DNA of 64,000 bases, from contig NZ_JACXAE010000048.1 in NCBI RefSeq assembly GCF_014698965.1, positions 1-64,000 of the forward strand. The letters run 5' to 3'. The notes under the pieces were generated by a model. That model was not told the origin of the DNA and searched no databases. It was given only the letters and a program-made list of their open reading frames with translations. Below, one piece after another: positions 26,801 through 35,447 of this stretch. The translations under genes were made by a program, and so were the position numbers. Source of the stretch: Iningainema tapete BLCC-T55. GTDB lineage: Bacteria; Cyanobacteriota; Cyanobacteriia; Cyanobacteriales; Nostocaceae. The number at the start of each line of letters is the position of its first letter. Position 1 is the stretch's first letter.

Positions 26801-29800
26801 GAGGTTGAAGCTTTGCGACTGGCAACACTTGAAGCGCGGCAAAGATTCGATCTCACCACAGGACCATTGTTGCGAACTACTTTAATGCAGTTAGACGAAA
26901 CAGATTACAGGTTATTCCTGACCTCACACCACATTATAGACGATGGCGTTTCCTCTTTTAGTATTTTCCTTCCCGAACTGCAAACCCTTTATCAAGCCTT
27001 TTGTGCTGGCAAACCCTCACCGCTAAAAGAAGTCCCGATTCAGTATGCAGACTTTGCTGTGTGGCAACGTCAATGTCTGCAATCAGAGGTACTGGAACCA
27101 CAAATTGCTTACTGGAAGCAGCAGCTAGCTGACCTGCCCGTGCTAGAATTGCCCACATCCCGCCCACAACGCCAATCCTATGCCGGATCTCGTCAGTGTC
27201 TAGCGCTATCAAGAAACTTGAGCGACGAGTTATTGGCACTCTCACGGCGTGAAGGCGTGACGCTTTTTATGACGCTGTTAGCAGCATTCAAAACATTGCT
27301 GTACCGCTACACAGGATCTGATGACATTCCTGTAGGTACTGTAATCGGCAGCCGCAATCGACCTGAACTTGAAGGAACGCTTGGGTTTTTCCTCAACACT
27401 CTCGTGCTGCGTACAGATTTATCGGGAAATATCAGTTTCCAACAGCTATTAGAGCGGGTACGGGAAGTTACTTTAGAAGCAGACGCTCACCGTGACTTGC
27501 CATTTGAACAGCTAGTGCAAATACTGCAACCAGAAAGATCTTTGAGTCGTAACCCCCTGTTCCAGGTTTCCTTTGTTCTCGAACCTCAGATGCCTGCCCT
27601 TGATTCTGGTTGGCACATGAGTCAGTTGGATGTGGATACTGGTACGGCTAAGTTCGATCTGACTATGGAATTAGATGAAAGACCAGAAGGTATTATTGGC
27701 AGGATTGAGTACAGTACTGATTTGTTCGAGGATAGTACAATTTCTCGCATGATTGAGCATTTCCAGACTCTATTAGAAGGAATTGTTGCTAATCCGCAAA
27801 CGCTAATTTCCGAGTTGCCGTTGTTGACAGAAGTAGAGCGACAGTTATTAGTGGAGTGGAATAACACTACTAAAGATTATGCTCAAGATAAATGTATCCA
27901 TCAGTTATTTGAAGAGCAAGTTGAGAGAGCGCCTGACTCAGTGGCAGTGGTATTTGAAAACGAACAACTGACTTATCGAGAATTGAACGCCAGAGCAAAT
28001 CAGTTGGCACACTACCTGCGCTCTCTGGGTGTAGAACCAGATGTTTTGGTAGGCATCTGTGTAGAACGTTCCTTTGAGATGATTATCGGACTTTTAGGTA
28101 TACTCAAAGCGGGTGGTGCTTATGTTCCCATCGATCCCGCCTACCCTTCTGAGCGCATCGCTTATATGCTTGATGATTCACAACTGCCAGTTTTACTAAC
28201 TCAACAAAAACTAGTTGACTCTTTACCACATCAAGCAAAGGTTGTCTGCTTGGATGCTGATTGGGAAGAAATCTCAGCAATGCCCGAACTTCCTCCCATC
28301 ACTGATGTGACATCTGAGAACTTAGCTTATGTGATTTATACTTCCGGCTCAACCGGAAAGCCGAAAGGAGTTCTTGTCGCTCACCAAGGATTATGCAACT
28401 TAGCGCAGGCACAAATCAAGCGGTTTGATGTGCAGCCAGACAGTCGCCTTCTCCAGTTTATTTCTTTTAGTTTTGATGCCGCAGTTGGGGAAATTTTTAC
28501 GGCTATTTGTGCGGGAGCTACACTTTGTTTAGGAACGAGGGAGGAATTGCAACCAGGACAACCTTTAGTGCGACTGTTACAGAAGCAGGAGATTACTCAT
28601 CTGACTTTAGTACCGTCAGCACTTGCTGCTCTACCGATGCAAGAGTTACCAGCTTTGCAGGCGATCGTTGTTGGCGGAGAGCCTTGTCCTCCTTCTTTGG
28701 TTACGCAATGGGCAAAGCAACGTCGTTTCTTTAATGCTTACGGACCAACTGAATCCACTGTTTGTGCTACAGTTGCACAATGCTTTGAAGGTATGGAAGT
28801 GTTGCCAATTGGTCGTCCACTTGACAATACCCAAATCTATATTCTCGATCGCAATCTCCAACCCCAACCCATTGGTATTCCTGGGGAGTTGTACATTAGT
28901 AGTGTAGGATTAGCACGGGGATATCTCAACCGACCTGATTTAACTGAAGCGAAATTTATTCCCAATCCCTTCGGAAGAGGCGGGGGAGCAGAGGGGCAGG
29001 GGAGCAGAGGAGAATCCTCTAATTTTGAACGTCTCTATAAAACTGGGGATTTGGCACGTTATTTACCAGACGGTAACATTGAATTCCTCGGACGCATTGA
29101 TAACCAAGTAAAAATACGGGGCTTCCGGATCGAATTAGGAGAAATTGAAGCGTTACTAAGTCAGCATTCTGGGGTGAGAGAAGCTGTGGCGATCGCCAGA
29201 GACAACATTGCCGGGGACAAACAATTAGTAGCTTATATCGTCCCACATCAGCAAGGAACACTGACAACAAATGACTTGCGCCGCTTCCTCAAAGCGCAAA
29301 TACCTGATTACATGATACCGAGTGCTTTTGTTATGTTAGAAGCACTACCGCTGACACCCAATGGTAAAATAGATCGTCGCGCATTACCTGCACCCGACTT
29401 GCAAAAAGAACTAGAACAATCTTTTGTCGCCCCTCGCACTGCAACTGAGGAAATGCTAGCGGACATTTGGGCTGAGGTACTGAAAATTGAGCAAGTGGGC
29501 GTTGAAGACAACTTCTTTTCCTTGGGAGGACATTCGCTCCTAGTCACCTCTGTTATGTCTCGCATTCAGGAAGTCTTTGCGATCGAACTTCCCCTGCGCC
29601 ATCTATTTGAAGCACCCACCATCGCTTCATTAAGCCAGGTGATAGAAACTGCTAGTTCTGGGTTCATTGATAGTATAACTGCCCTACCTCCACTTGTACC
29701 CACAACGCGAGATACGCACATACCTCTATCTTTTGCTCAAGAGTATATATGGTATTTAGAGCAATTAAATCCTGATAGCTCCATCTGCAACAGTGGTGTT

Positions 29801-31036
29801 CCTCTACGTTTCAAAGGCGAACTTTCTCCAGAGGTGGTAGAGAAGAGCATCAATGAGATTATCCGTCGTCACGAAATTTTACGTACTACCTTTACCGTCC
29901 AAAACGGTCAACCTATGCAAGTCATTGCCCCATCCTTAACCCTACCGTTAAAGATAGTAGACTTACAAGATCTACCTGCTACTGAGAGAGAAGCTTGTGC
30001 GCAAAGAATTGTTGCTGAAGAATTCGAGTACCACTTTGATCTAGCGAATGGTCCTTTAATCAAGACAACCTTGCTGCGGTTATCTCCCCTAGAACATTGG
30101 TTGTTAATACCGATGCACCATATTATAACAGATGGTTGGTCAATCGGCATCTTTCTCCAGGAGTTAGAAACCTTAGTGAGCGCTTTCTCTGTTGAATCTA
30201 GCTCAGAGGGAGCCACTGCACTAAAACCGCTACCCGAAGTACTACTCCAGTACGCAGACTTTACTCTCTGGGAGCAAAAGCGGTTGAACGAAGAAGTACT
30301 AGAAAAGCAACTACATTATTGGCTGCAAAAACTGACGGATAATCCACAAGATGTCTCACTTTCTAAGCAGCTACAACCTACTACCGACAGCAGACAAGCA
30401 TCTTTCTATTCTTTCGTTCTGCCCAAAAATCTGGTTGCATCAATGGAAACTCTCAGCCGTGCGCAAAGAGTTACCACCTACGTCATCATCCTTACTGCTC
30501 TAAAAATACTCTTGTTCAAATGGAGTGGACAAAATGAAATTCTCATAGTGACTACAACTGGTAATCGCAGTACACCAGAAGTGGAAAGAATGCTCGGTTG
30601 TTTTATCAACGACGTTATTTTGCGCTCAGTTCTCTCTAACTCTCAAACAGGACTGACTCTTTTAGAGCAGGTGAAAGAAACAGTTAATGAAGCCATCAAT
30701 AATAAAGAGGTTCCTGTACAAAAAGTCGTTGAAGCTGTGGGAAGCAAAAGAGAACTTACTCTCTTGGCAAACGTTACTATGGAGCCGCCCATACAGGAAG
30801 GGATGTCAAACTGGGAAATTCTACCCGTTCAACCTAGATGTGAACTGTGGGATGAAGAGGTTCCTCTAGAACTTTCTGTTTCTTCTCCATCTGAAGATTC
30901 TCAAACCATCGAAATTTCTCTGGTGTACAGTACAGAATTGTTCACTCATGAAACCATAGAACACCTGTTTAATTATTATCAGGAAATTCTACAGAAGCTT
31001 GTTGAATATCCCGAAACTAAGCTTTCTGAATTTTAA
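23864..31036 (+). CDS. Bimodular NRPS: half-C / A-PCP / C-A-PCP / C, no thioesterase
   Basis: The 2390-residue nonribosomal peptide synthetase reads, in order: only the C-terminal half of a condensation domain (residues 30-270, QLDYWKQQL onward, no HHxxxDG); adenylation A1 (285-780; YTSGSTGKPKG, NNYGPTEATIG, GDLVRYLPDG); carrier PCP1 (LGGHSL near 825); a full C domain (HHIIDDG near 1022); A2 (1340-1850; NAYGPTESTVC); PCP2 (LGGHSL near 1884); and a last C domain (HHIITDG near 2085). No epimerase or thioesterase is seen. A hand-read A2 pocket, D-A-G-T-V-G-A-V-C, resembles aromatic-residue codes; A1 (D-V-E-A-I-G-N-I-G) is not assigned. A Gly-rich insert lies in A2. An MFS exporter follows. Confidence 0.95.
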   Translation: MISSFNQTKISVVQQPGQSLHNYTDKQELQERQLDYWKQQLASAMPLLELPTDYPRPPIQTFSSAIQEFKLNSNLTAQLKILSQQSKTSLFEILLATFAVLLHRYSGQDDICIGSPFTNYKDGFFVNTLVLRNQIKENSTFSDFLNQVQYVVLDAHAHQDVPFEQVVEALQLEPSPSYHPLCQVMFVLQDSTLDMTPQVKQGTPQFDLSLSMWETTTGLMGSWEYNSDLFNDATIARTIGHFQTLLEAIATNPEQEISQLPLLTQPERHQLLFDWNNTQAEYPQDKCIHQLFEEQVERSPDAIAVVFGEEQLTYRELNAKANQLAHYLQNLGVGPEVLVGICVERSLEMLIGLFGILKAGGAYVPLDPTYPPDRLALMLEDSSASVLLTQSKLVEKLLTNSTSVVCIDSNWEKISFHSEDNPSTEVKPENLAYVIYTSGSTGKPKGVLIQHKSLVNYTTAAIALYEIDKCDRFLQFSSISFDVSAEEIYTTLTSGAMLVLRTDAMLDSISIFCHKCIEEKITVLAIPTAYWHELTVFLSQEKFALPPSLRLVIIGGEKALTERWKTWQECVGQVRLVNNYGPTEATIGATIYDLSAAKTSALIGRPIYNLQTYILDRYQQPVPIGVPGELYIGGDGLARGYLNRPDLTDEKFIPNPFCNQPGSRLYKTGDLVRYLPDGNIEFLGRIDHQVKIRGFRIELGEIEAVLSQHPDVRETVVIARENIAGGKQLVAYVVPHQQAALTNSDLRRFLKEQLPEYMVPSAFVVLESLPITPNGKVDRKSLPAPEIRLELEQSFVAPRTLIEEVLAGIWVEVLKVERVGIHDNFLELGGHSLLAIQVISRMRDILGVEFPLRSLFEAPTVIELAQYVETQQQNPKLLPPIQPVERTQNLPLSFGQEQMWLVDQLVSNIPVYNEPSTIRLPENVNVAALEKALNEIVQRHEILRTTYYTIDGQPMQVIAPSLTIPLPVVDLRSLATSEREVEALRLATLEARQRFDLTTGPLLRTTLMQLDETDYRLFLTSHHIIDDGVSSFSIFLPELQTLYQAFCAGKPSPLKEVPIQYADFAVWQRQCLQSEVLEPQIAYWKQQLADLPVLELPTSRPQRQSYAGSRQCLALSRNLSDELLALSRREGVTLFMTLLAAFKTLLYRYTGSDDIPVGTVIGSRNRPELEGTLGFFLNTLVLRTDLSGNISFQQLLERVREVTLEADAHRDLPFEQLVQILQPERSLSRNPLFQVSFVLEPQMPALDSGWHMSQLDVDTGTAKFDLTMELDERPEGIIGRIEYSTDLFEDSTISRMIEHFQTLLEGIVANPQTLISELPLLTEVERQLLVEWNNTTKDYAQDKCIHQLFEEQVERAPDSVAVVFENEQLTYRELNARANQLAHYLRSLGVEPDVLVGICVERSFEMIIGLLGILKAGGAYVPIDPAYPSERIAYMLDDSQLPVLLTQQKLVDSLPHQAKVVCLDADWEEISAMPELPPITDVTSENLAYVIYTSGSTGKPKGVLVAHQGLCNLAQAQIKRFDVQPDSRLLQFISFSFDAAVGEIFTAICAGATLCLGTREELQPGQPLVRLLQKQEITHLTLVPSALAALPMQELPALQAIVVGGEPCPPSLVTQWAKQRRFFNAYGPTESTVCATVAQCFEGMEVLPIGRPLDNTQIYILDRNLQPQPIGIPGELYISSVGLARGYLNRPDLTEAKFIPNPFGRGGGAEGQGSRGESSNFERLYKTGDLARYLPDGNIEFLGRIDNQVKIRGFRIELGEIEALLSQHSGVREAVAIARDNIAGDKQLVAYIVPHQQGTLTTNDLRRFLKAQIPDYMIPSAFVMLEALPLTPNGKIDRRALPAPDLQKELEQSFVAPRTATEEMLADIWAEVLKIEQVGVEDNFFSLGGHSLLVTSVMSRIQEVFAIELPLRHLFEAPTIASLSQVIETASSGFIDSITALPPLVPTTRDTHIPLSFAQEYIWYLEQLNPDSSICNSGVPLRFKGELSPEVVEKSINEIIRRHEILRTTFTVQNGQPMQVIAPSLTLPLKIVDLQDLPATEREACAQRIVAEEFEYHFDLANGPLIKTTLLRLSPLEHWLLIPMHHIITDGWSIGIFLQELETLVSAFSVESSSEGATALKPLPEVLLQYADFTLWEQKRLNEEVLEKQLHYWLQKLTDNPQDVSLSKQLQPTTDSRQASFYSFVLPKNLVASMETLSRAQRVTTYVIILTALKILLFKWSGQNEILIVTTTGNRSTPEVERMLGCFINDVILRSVLSNSQTGLTLLEQVKETVNEAINNKEVPVQKVVEAVGSKRELTLLANVTMEPPIQEGMSNWEILPVQPRCELWDEEVPLELSVSSPSEDSQTIEISLVYSTELFTHETIEHLFNYYQEILQKLVEYPETKLSEF

Positions 31037-31041
31037 GACAG

Positions 31042-31094
31042 ATAACCCCACCCTGCCCTCCCCTTAACAAGGGGAGGGTTGGGGAGGGGTTTTA
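31042..31094 (+). terminator. Hairpin with T-run after the NRPS
   Basis: CCCTCCCCTT-AACA-AGGGGAGGG lies inside a longer, imperfect CCCC...GGGG fold, followed by TTTT, six bases after the NRPS stop. This looks like a factor-independent terminator, though the same GC-rich motif is a common dispersed repeat in these genomes. Confidence 0.6.
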
Positions 31095-31216
31095 TCCATG
31101 TGTTACATTCTTTTTTCAAATCGCTATAAATTGTGTTTTCGCTCAGCCTAGAGCGTAAAGTTGCATAAATTCGGTCTAATCTCCATTAACTACTATAGTA
31201 TAGTTATGCGATTCGT

Positions 31217-32503
31217 ATGTTCCCCAAAATACGTGTTTTTCTTCTCGTTTGGTTCGGACAACTGGTATCTTTAACCGGATCGGGTTTGACTAGCTTTGCA
31301 TTAGGAGTGTGGGTATACCAAAGCACTGGTTCAGTTACCCAATTCTCTCTGATTTTACTATTTGCCGTGGTGCCCGGTATAGTGATTTCTCCTGTTGCTG
31401 GTACATTGGTAGACCGTTGGAATCGCCGCTGGTGTATGATTGTTTCGGACTCTGGCTCGGGTTTAACTACAGTAGCGATCGCCCTATTACTCGCCACTGG
31501 CAATCTAGAAATTTGGCATCTCTATCTAACGGTTGGCTTCAGTTCTGTCTTTAGAGCCTTTCAATTACCAGCCTACACTGCTTCTACGTCTTTGTTAGTC
31601 CCGAAAGAATTCCTATCTCGCGCCAGTGGCATGGTTCAGTCAGCAGAAGCAACTGCCCAACTCATCTCACCTTTGCTAGCAGGAGTCTTGATTGGAATTG
31701 TCAAGCTTCCTGGTGTAATTTTAATTGACTTTATCACCTTCTTGTTTGCCCTGACAACTTTATTACTCGTTCGCTTTCCTAAAGCTAAGAAAGCTAGTGT
31801 TCCAACTCGGAATTCTTTCTGGCGTGAGGCGATTGAAGGCTGGACTTATATTGCCGTTCGCCCTGGACTTTTAGTGCTGCTAATTGTATTCGCCATCAAT
31901 AACTTTGTTTTAGGATTGATTGATGTCTTGTTCACACCACTGGTACTTTCTTTTACTTCAGTTGCTGTTTTGGGAATCATTCAGTCCATCGGTGGCGTGG
32001 GGATGCTACTAGGCAGCATAGTTATGAGTGTTTGGGGAGGACCTAAACCTTTAATCCGTGGCGTATTTGGTTTCGCGTTACTTAGTCAGCTGTGTATTTT
32101 AGCATTTGGACTACGCCATAACGCTGAACTTTTCGCCCTAGCTAATTTCTTGTTTTTCTTCAGCTTGCCTTTCGTCAATGGCTATTGCGATGCCATTTTA
32201 CTCCGAAAAGTTTCTCCCGATATTCAAGGTCGAGTTTTTGCCACAATCAATATAATTAGTTGGTCATGTATCCCCTTAGCTTATATTTTTGCAGGGCCTC
32301 TAGCCGACAGAATTTTCGAGCCTTTAATGGCAGCTAACGGTTTCTTAGCCGGAAGCATCGGACAAATCATTGGCATAGGACCAGGTCGTGGTATTAGTCT
32401 ACTATTTATTGTGATGGAAGTGCTGGTGATACTGGTAACTTTTGTCGCTTACCAATATCCTCGCTTGCGGTTAGTTGAAGATGAATTGCCAGACGTCATT
32501 TAG
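31217..32503 (+). CDS. MFS exporter (MFS_3 / EntS-like)
   Basis: The 428-residue major facilitator has about 12 hydrophobic helices. The N-terminal pattern VFLLVWFGQLVSLTGSGLTS, the loop-2/3 motif AGTLVDRWNRRW and the central FRAFQLPAYTASTSLLVP resemble the MFS_3 group that includes the enterobactin exporter EntS and macrolide efflux proteins. It lies 180 bases after the NRPS on the same strand, so export of the NRPS product is a fair inference, but the hairpin between them may separate the transcripts. ATG start, no signal peptide needed. Confidence 0.88.
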   Translation: MFPKIRVFLLVWFGQLVSLTGSGLTSFALGVWVYQSTGSVTQFSLILLFAVVPGIVISPVAGTLVDRWNRRWCMIVSDSGSGLTTVAIALLLATGNLEIWHLYLTVGFSSVFRAFQLPAYTASTSLLVPKEFLSRASGMVQSAEATAQLISPLLAGVLIGIVKLPGVILIDFITFLFALTTLLLVRFPKAKKASVPTRNSFWREAIEGWTYIAVRPGLLVLLIVFAINNFVLGLIDVLFTPLVLSFTSVAVLGIIQSIGGVGMLLGSIVMSVWGGPKPLIRGVFGFALLSQLCILAFGLRHNAELFALANFLFFFSLPFVNGYCDAILLRKVSPDIQGRVFATINIISWSCIPLAYIFAGPLADRIFEPLMAANGFLAGSIGQIIGIGPGRGISLLFIVMEVLVILVTFVAYQYPRLRLVEDELPDVI

Positions 32504-32540
32504 CAGTCCTAAATGATTTGTAAAAACAAATCTTTCTTTT

Positions 32541-32618
32541 CTTCTCCTGTCGGAGACGCTGCGCGATCGGGTCGCGTCCCGAAGGGAAGGCGTTCTTGGC
32601 GTCTTGGCGGTTCATAAC
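32541..32618. repeat. Dispersed GC-rich repeat, second copy
   Basis: It begins with the same 26 bases as 9180-9205 (CTTCTCCTGTCGGAGACGCT and on), then diverges into CCCGAAGGGAAGGCG and GGCGTCTTGGCGG. It is intergenic, between two convergent genes. Confidence 0.7.
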
Positions 32619-32635
32619 TCAATTAGGATTGCTAT

Positions 32636-33913
32636 TTAACGTGACTGTGGGTTTTCAATTGAACCCATAAACAAAACAGTTTTTGTCCGATTATCTCGAA
32701 TAGCACAGAAAAAGGGGCGATCAACAATCATCCTAAACGGCTGTTTTTCGATGATTACCGATGTAGCCCTGATGCCTATTGAGGTAACTGCAGCTGCTTC
32801 AGTACCTTCTTCATTCACCTCAACAAAAGTTTTATGCTTAACTTCGCTAATAGCAAGATCTTCAGCGATCGCAGAAAAATTTGCATTGTCGCTAAAAGCT
32901 ACTTGCATACCTAAAGCTTTCAAAGCGTCATTAAGTGTAACGCTGTACTCCATTTTAAAGCGGGGTAAACGAATGAATCCTTTGTTCTTACTAAACTGAG
33001 TCATCCATTTTTCCCAATTTTGCGCATTCAAGTTTTGATAAAAGTCTTTTAAGTTCGAGTTTTGTTGAGGCAAAAAGATATAAAAGCTCAATCTGCCATC
33101 ACCATAAGGTAGACTAACTGCCTGAAATTGTTCGTTTTCATAATACCTATATTCCCCAGATTGTGACATCATGGGATGCTGTATTTCTGCGCCAGAGGAT
33201 AGATAAAATGGGTAATCTGCTGAAAGTTGTTTATCAAATTTCTCTGCCCAACTACCTTTGAAGTAGATGGCATTGATCAGAAATAGCCGCTCATCGGGGC
33301 TAATCTGTTCTATAATTTTGTTTATCTTCCCGTTTGTATTTTCACTTACCCAGTTATTGATTGTACTGGGAGCGGTTGGATCGTTAAAGTCTAGATTACT
33401 TACTTTTGCTTTGTAGAAATCTTGAGTTCTCTGAATAAATTCAGGATTTAAAGTAAAATTTTGTTTCACCCACAGCGAGTTCGCAATATTTAGTTGTACC
33501 GACTCTTCAGGATTTTCTAACAACTCTGTTAATGCCTTGTTAGAGGTGTTGATTTGCTCCAAACTTATCCCTTGCAACTCCAAAGTTTGAGCCATTGCTG
33601 CTTGGGTAGAGCCACTCGCTCCGTTGTAAGTCATCGCCAGGGCTAGAGCCACACTTGAAGGTGAAATAAAAATGTTGTTGTCGCTATTTTTTTTGAGGAT
33701 TTCTAAAAACAGGTTGAAGCCAAACTTATTATTAGATGCGACAATTGTATCAGTATTCACTGGTGGTAATACCTGATTTTCTATACTATGTAAAGGAGAT
33801 TGAGCATGTGCTAGAGTGCTACTTCCCTGTCGTACCAATACACTCATAAAAACAAAGCTAGCAGCCGCCAGAAAGTAGCGTCTGCTCCAACGAACTCCGT
33901 AACGGCGATGCAT
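32636..33913 (-). CDS. Serpin (serine protease inhibitor) with Tat-like signal
   Basis: The 425-residue protein begins with a twin-arginine-like signal (RWSRRYFLAAASFVFMSVLV), so export by Tat is likely. The serpin fold follows: FISPSSVALALAMTYNGASG, LFLINAIYFKGSWAEKFD, RLSFYIFLPQ, LPRFKMEYSVTLNDALKALG, then the hinge NEEGTEAAAVTS near residues 364-374 and the closing DRPFFCAIRD...VLFMGSIENP. The small-residue hinge supports an inhibitory type that traps proteases. By the usual 17-residue hinge spacing the cut would be near Thr-Ser of IRATSV, with Arg two places earlier; this is uncertain. Serpins are uncommon in bacteria. It is convergent with the MFS gene. Confidence 0.93.
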   Translation of the reverse strand: MHRRYGVRWSRRYFLAAASFVFMSVLVRQGSSTLAHAQSPLHSIENQVLPPVNTDTIVASNNKFGFNLFLEILKKNSDNNIFISPSSVALALAMTYNGASGSTQAAMAQTLELQGISLEQINTSNKALTELLENPEESVQLNIANSLWVKQNFTLNPEFIQRTQDFYKAKVSNLDFNDPTAPSTINNWVSENTNGKINKIIEQISPDERLFLINAIYFKGSWAEKFDKQLSADYPFYLSSGAEIQHPMMSQSGEYRYYENEQFQAVSLPYGDGRLSFYIFLPQQNSNLKDFYQNLNAQNWEKWMTQFSKNKGFIRLPRFKMEYSVTLNDALKALGMQVAFSDNANFSAIAEDLAISEVKHKTFVEVNEEGTEAAAVTSIGIRATSVIIEKQPFRMIVDRPFFCAIRDNRTKTVLFMGSIENPQSR

Positions 33914-34013
33914 AAAAATTTCTCAATATAATAAAAACCTGCTCTATTATACTCGTTTAAGCGACGAAATATTGTAAATTATTGTATCGAAAATGACACT
34001 AAGTAAACAACAA

Positions 34014-34044
34014 GATCCCCGACTTCTTTAAGAAGTCGGGGATC
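34014..34044. repeat. Perfect inverted repeat, 15-bp arms, 1-base centre
   Basis: GATCCCCGACTTCTT, one T, then AAGAAGTCGGGGATC. It shares the centre and layout of 14063-14095. It is intergenic, between the serpin start and DUF932; the remaining ~300 bases of that gap show no gene. Confidence 0.88.
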
Positions 34045-34215
34045 TGAGCCTCAATCGTGTTTGTAAATCAAAATAGCACATGCTTTTTGCATTTTTCTAA
34101 AATTAGGATTGCTATATGACCATAAATATGATATAATGTTATTCCCAGTCAAAGTAAAAGAATTCAGTTAGCAACGCCTCTGAGTAATCTTTTCTTCACA
34201 CAGGAGGGTTTGGTC

Positions 34216-35211
34216 ATGTCACACCAATTTGAATCTGGATTTTTTGTAGCTAAAGCTGCATGGCACGGTTTAGGCACAGTATTAGATAGTCCCCCGACTA
34301 CTGCACAAGCAATAGTTAAAGCAGGGCTAGACTGGCAGGTGATAGAAGAACCCATAGTGCGTTTGGGAGAAGGTACAACAGAGGCGGCTGTGTGCAAGAA
34401 GCTAATTCGCGATCGCGATCGCCAACTGTTAGGAACAGTCAAGCACGACTATGTACCCTTGCAAAACTCTGAAGCCTTCCAATGGTTTGATCCCTTAATT
34501 AATCAAGGAAAAGTCAACCTGGAAGCAGCAGGTAGTCTACAGCAAGGTAAGAGAATTTGGGTACTAGCAAGAATTGAGAATACTGAAGCAGCCATCCTTC
34601 CCAATGATTGGGTACGTCCTTACTTACTGTTACATAATTCTCATGATGGCTCAACAGCCGTGTGGATTCAATTCACCCCCATTCGCGTCGTCTGCTGGAA
34701 CACATTAAGCGGAGCAGCAGCAAATCGCTTCGGGGATTTATGGCAAAAAAAAGCAATCTGCATACCTCATAGTATAGATTTGCAAGATCAACTAGCACGA
34801 GTTCAGGATCTAGTTGATTTAACAAAGCGGGAGTTTCAGTGCAGCGTCGAAGAGTATCAAGCGATGGCAAATCAGGAACTTAACAGCGAACTTTTAGCAA
34901 CCTACATGGGAATGGTTTTGCGCACTCCAAATCCAACTTTGCATCCAGATTGGCATCAACTCTTTGCTAACTTTGAAAGTGGAATTGGCAACAAAGGCAA
35001 GACGCTGTGGGATGCATACAACGCAGTTACTGAATGGTTAGATCATCACAGAGGAACATCACTGCAAGAGCGATTGGAGTCTACCTGGTTTGGAGCTAAT
35101 GCCCGACTACGTAATAGAGCGCATCAGGTTGCATTAAATTTGATTAAGAGTTCTGTCAGCGATGCACAATTATATAGTAGTCATGCCATAAGAAGACAGG
35201 CAATCGTTTAG
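34216..35211 (+). CDS. DUF932 (phage/plasmid-like) protein
   Basis: The 331-residue protein matches the DUF932/phage-plasmid-like protein family: MSHQFESGFFVAKAAWHGLG at the start, GTVKHDYVPLQNSEAFQWFD, LLHNSHDGSTAVWIQFTPIRVVCWNTLS in the middle and a helical C-terminal third (ESTWFGANARLRNRAHQVAL). The ATG at 34216 has an excellent AGGAGG site 9 bases before it. The family is found on plasmids, prophages and in some chromosomes; its biochemical role is unknown. No other phage gene is near, so this is either a relic or a captured gene. A strong hairpin follows its stop. Confidence 0.85.
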   Translation: MSHQFESGFFVAKAAWHGLGTVLDSPPTTAQAIVKAGLDWQVIEEPIVRLGEGTTEAAVCKKLIRDRDRQLLGTVKHDYVPLQNSEAFQWFDPLINQGKVNLEAAGSLQQGKRIWVLARIENTEAAILPNDWVRPYLLLHNSHDGSTAVWIQFTPIRVVCWNTLSGAAANRFGDLWQKKAICIPHSIDLQDQLARVQDLVDLTKREFQCSVEEYQAMANQELNSELLATYMGMVLRTPNPTLHPDWHQLFANFESGIGNKGKTLWDAYNAVTEWLDHHRGTSLQERLESTWFGANARLRNRAHQVALNLIKSSVSDAQLYSSHAIRRQAIV

Positions 35212-35235
35212 GCGCTAGGAAACTTTATTTTTGAT

Positions 35236-35280
35236 CCTCACGCAAAGACGCGAAAAAAAGCTTTGCGTCTTTGCGTGAGG
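35236..35280 (+). terminator. Strong hairpin after DUF932 gene (16-bp perfect arms)
   Basis: CCTCACGCAAAGACGC pairs with GCGTCTTTGCGTGAGG around a 13-base A-rich loop, with TTTTC just after. It probably ends DUF932 transcription. The same 'ACGCAAAGACGC' wording is common in cyanobacterial intergenic repeats. Confidence 0.7.
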
Positions 35281-35447
35281 TTTTCATATCAAGAAAATAT
35301 AAAGCCACACTGTAAGAAACAGTATGGCTTTGGTTAAGTATAGTTATTGTCAGTATAATTGGTTAGCTATATAGAACTACAACTTCAATCTGGAATATTC
35401 CGGATTCTCACTAAATAATTTTGTGATAGTTTCATAACTATCATTGA

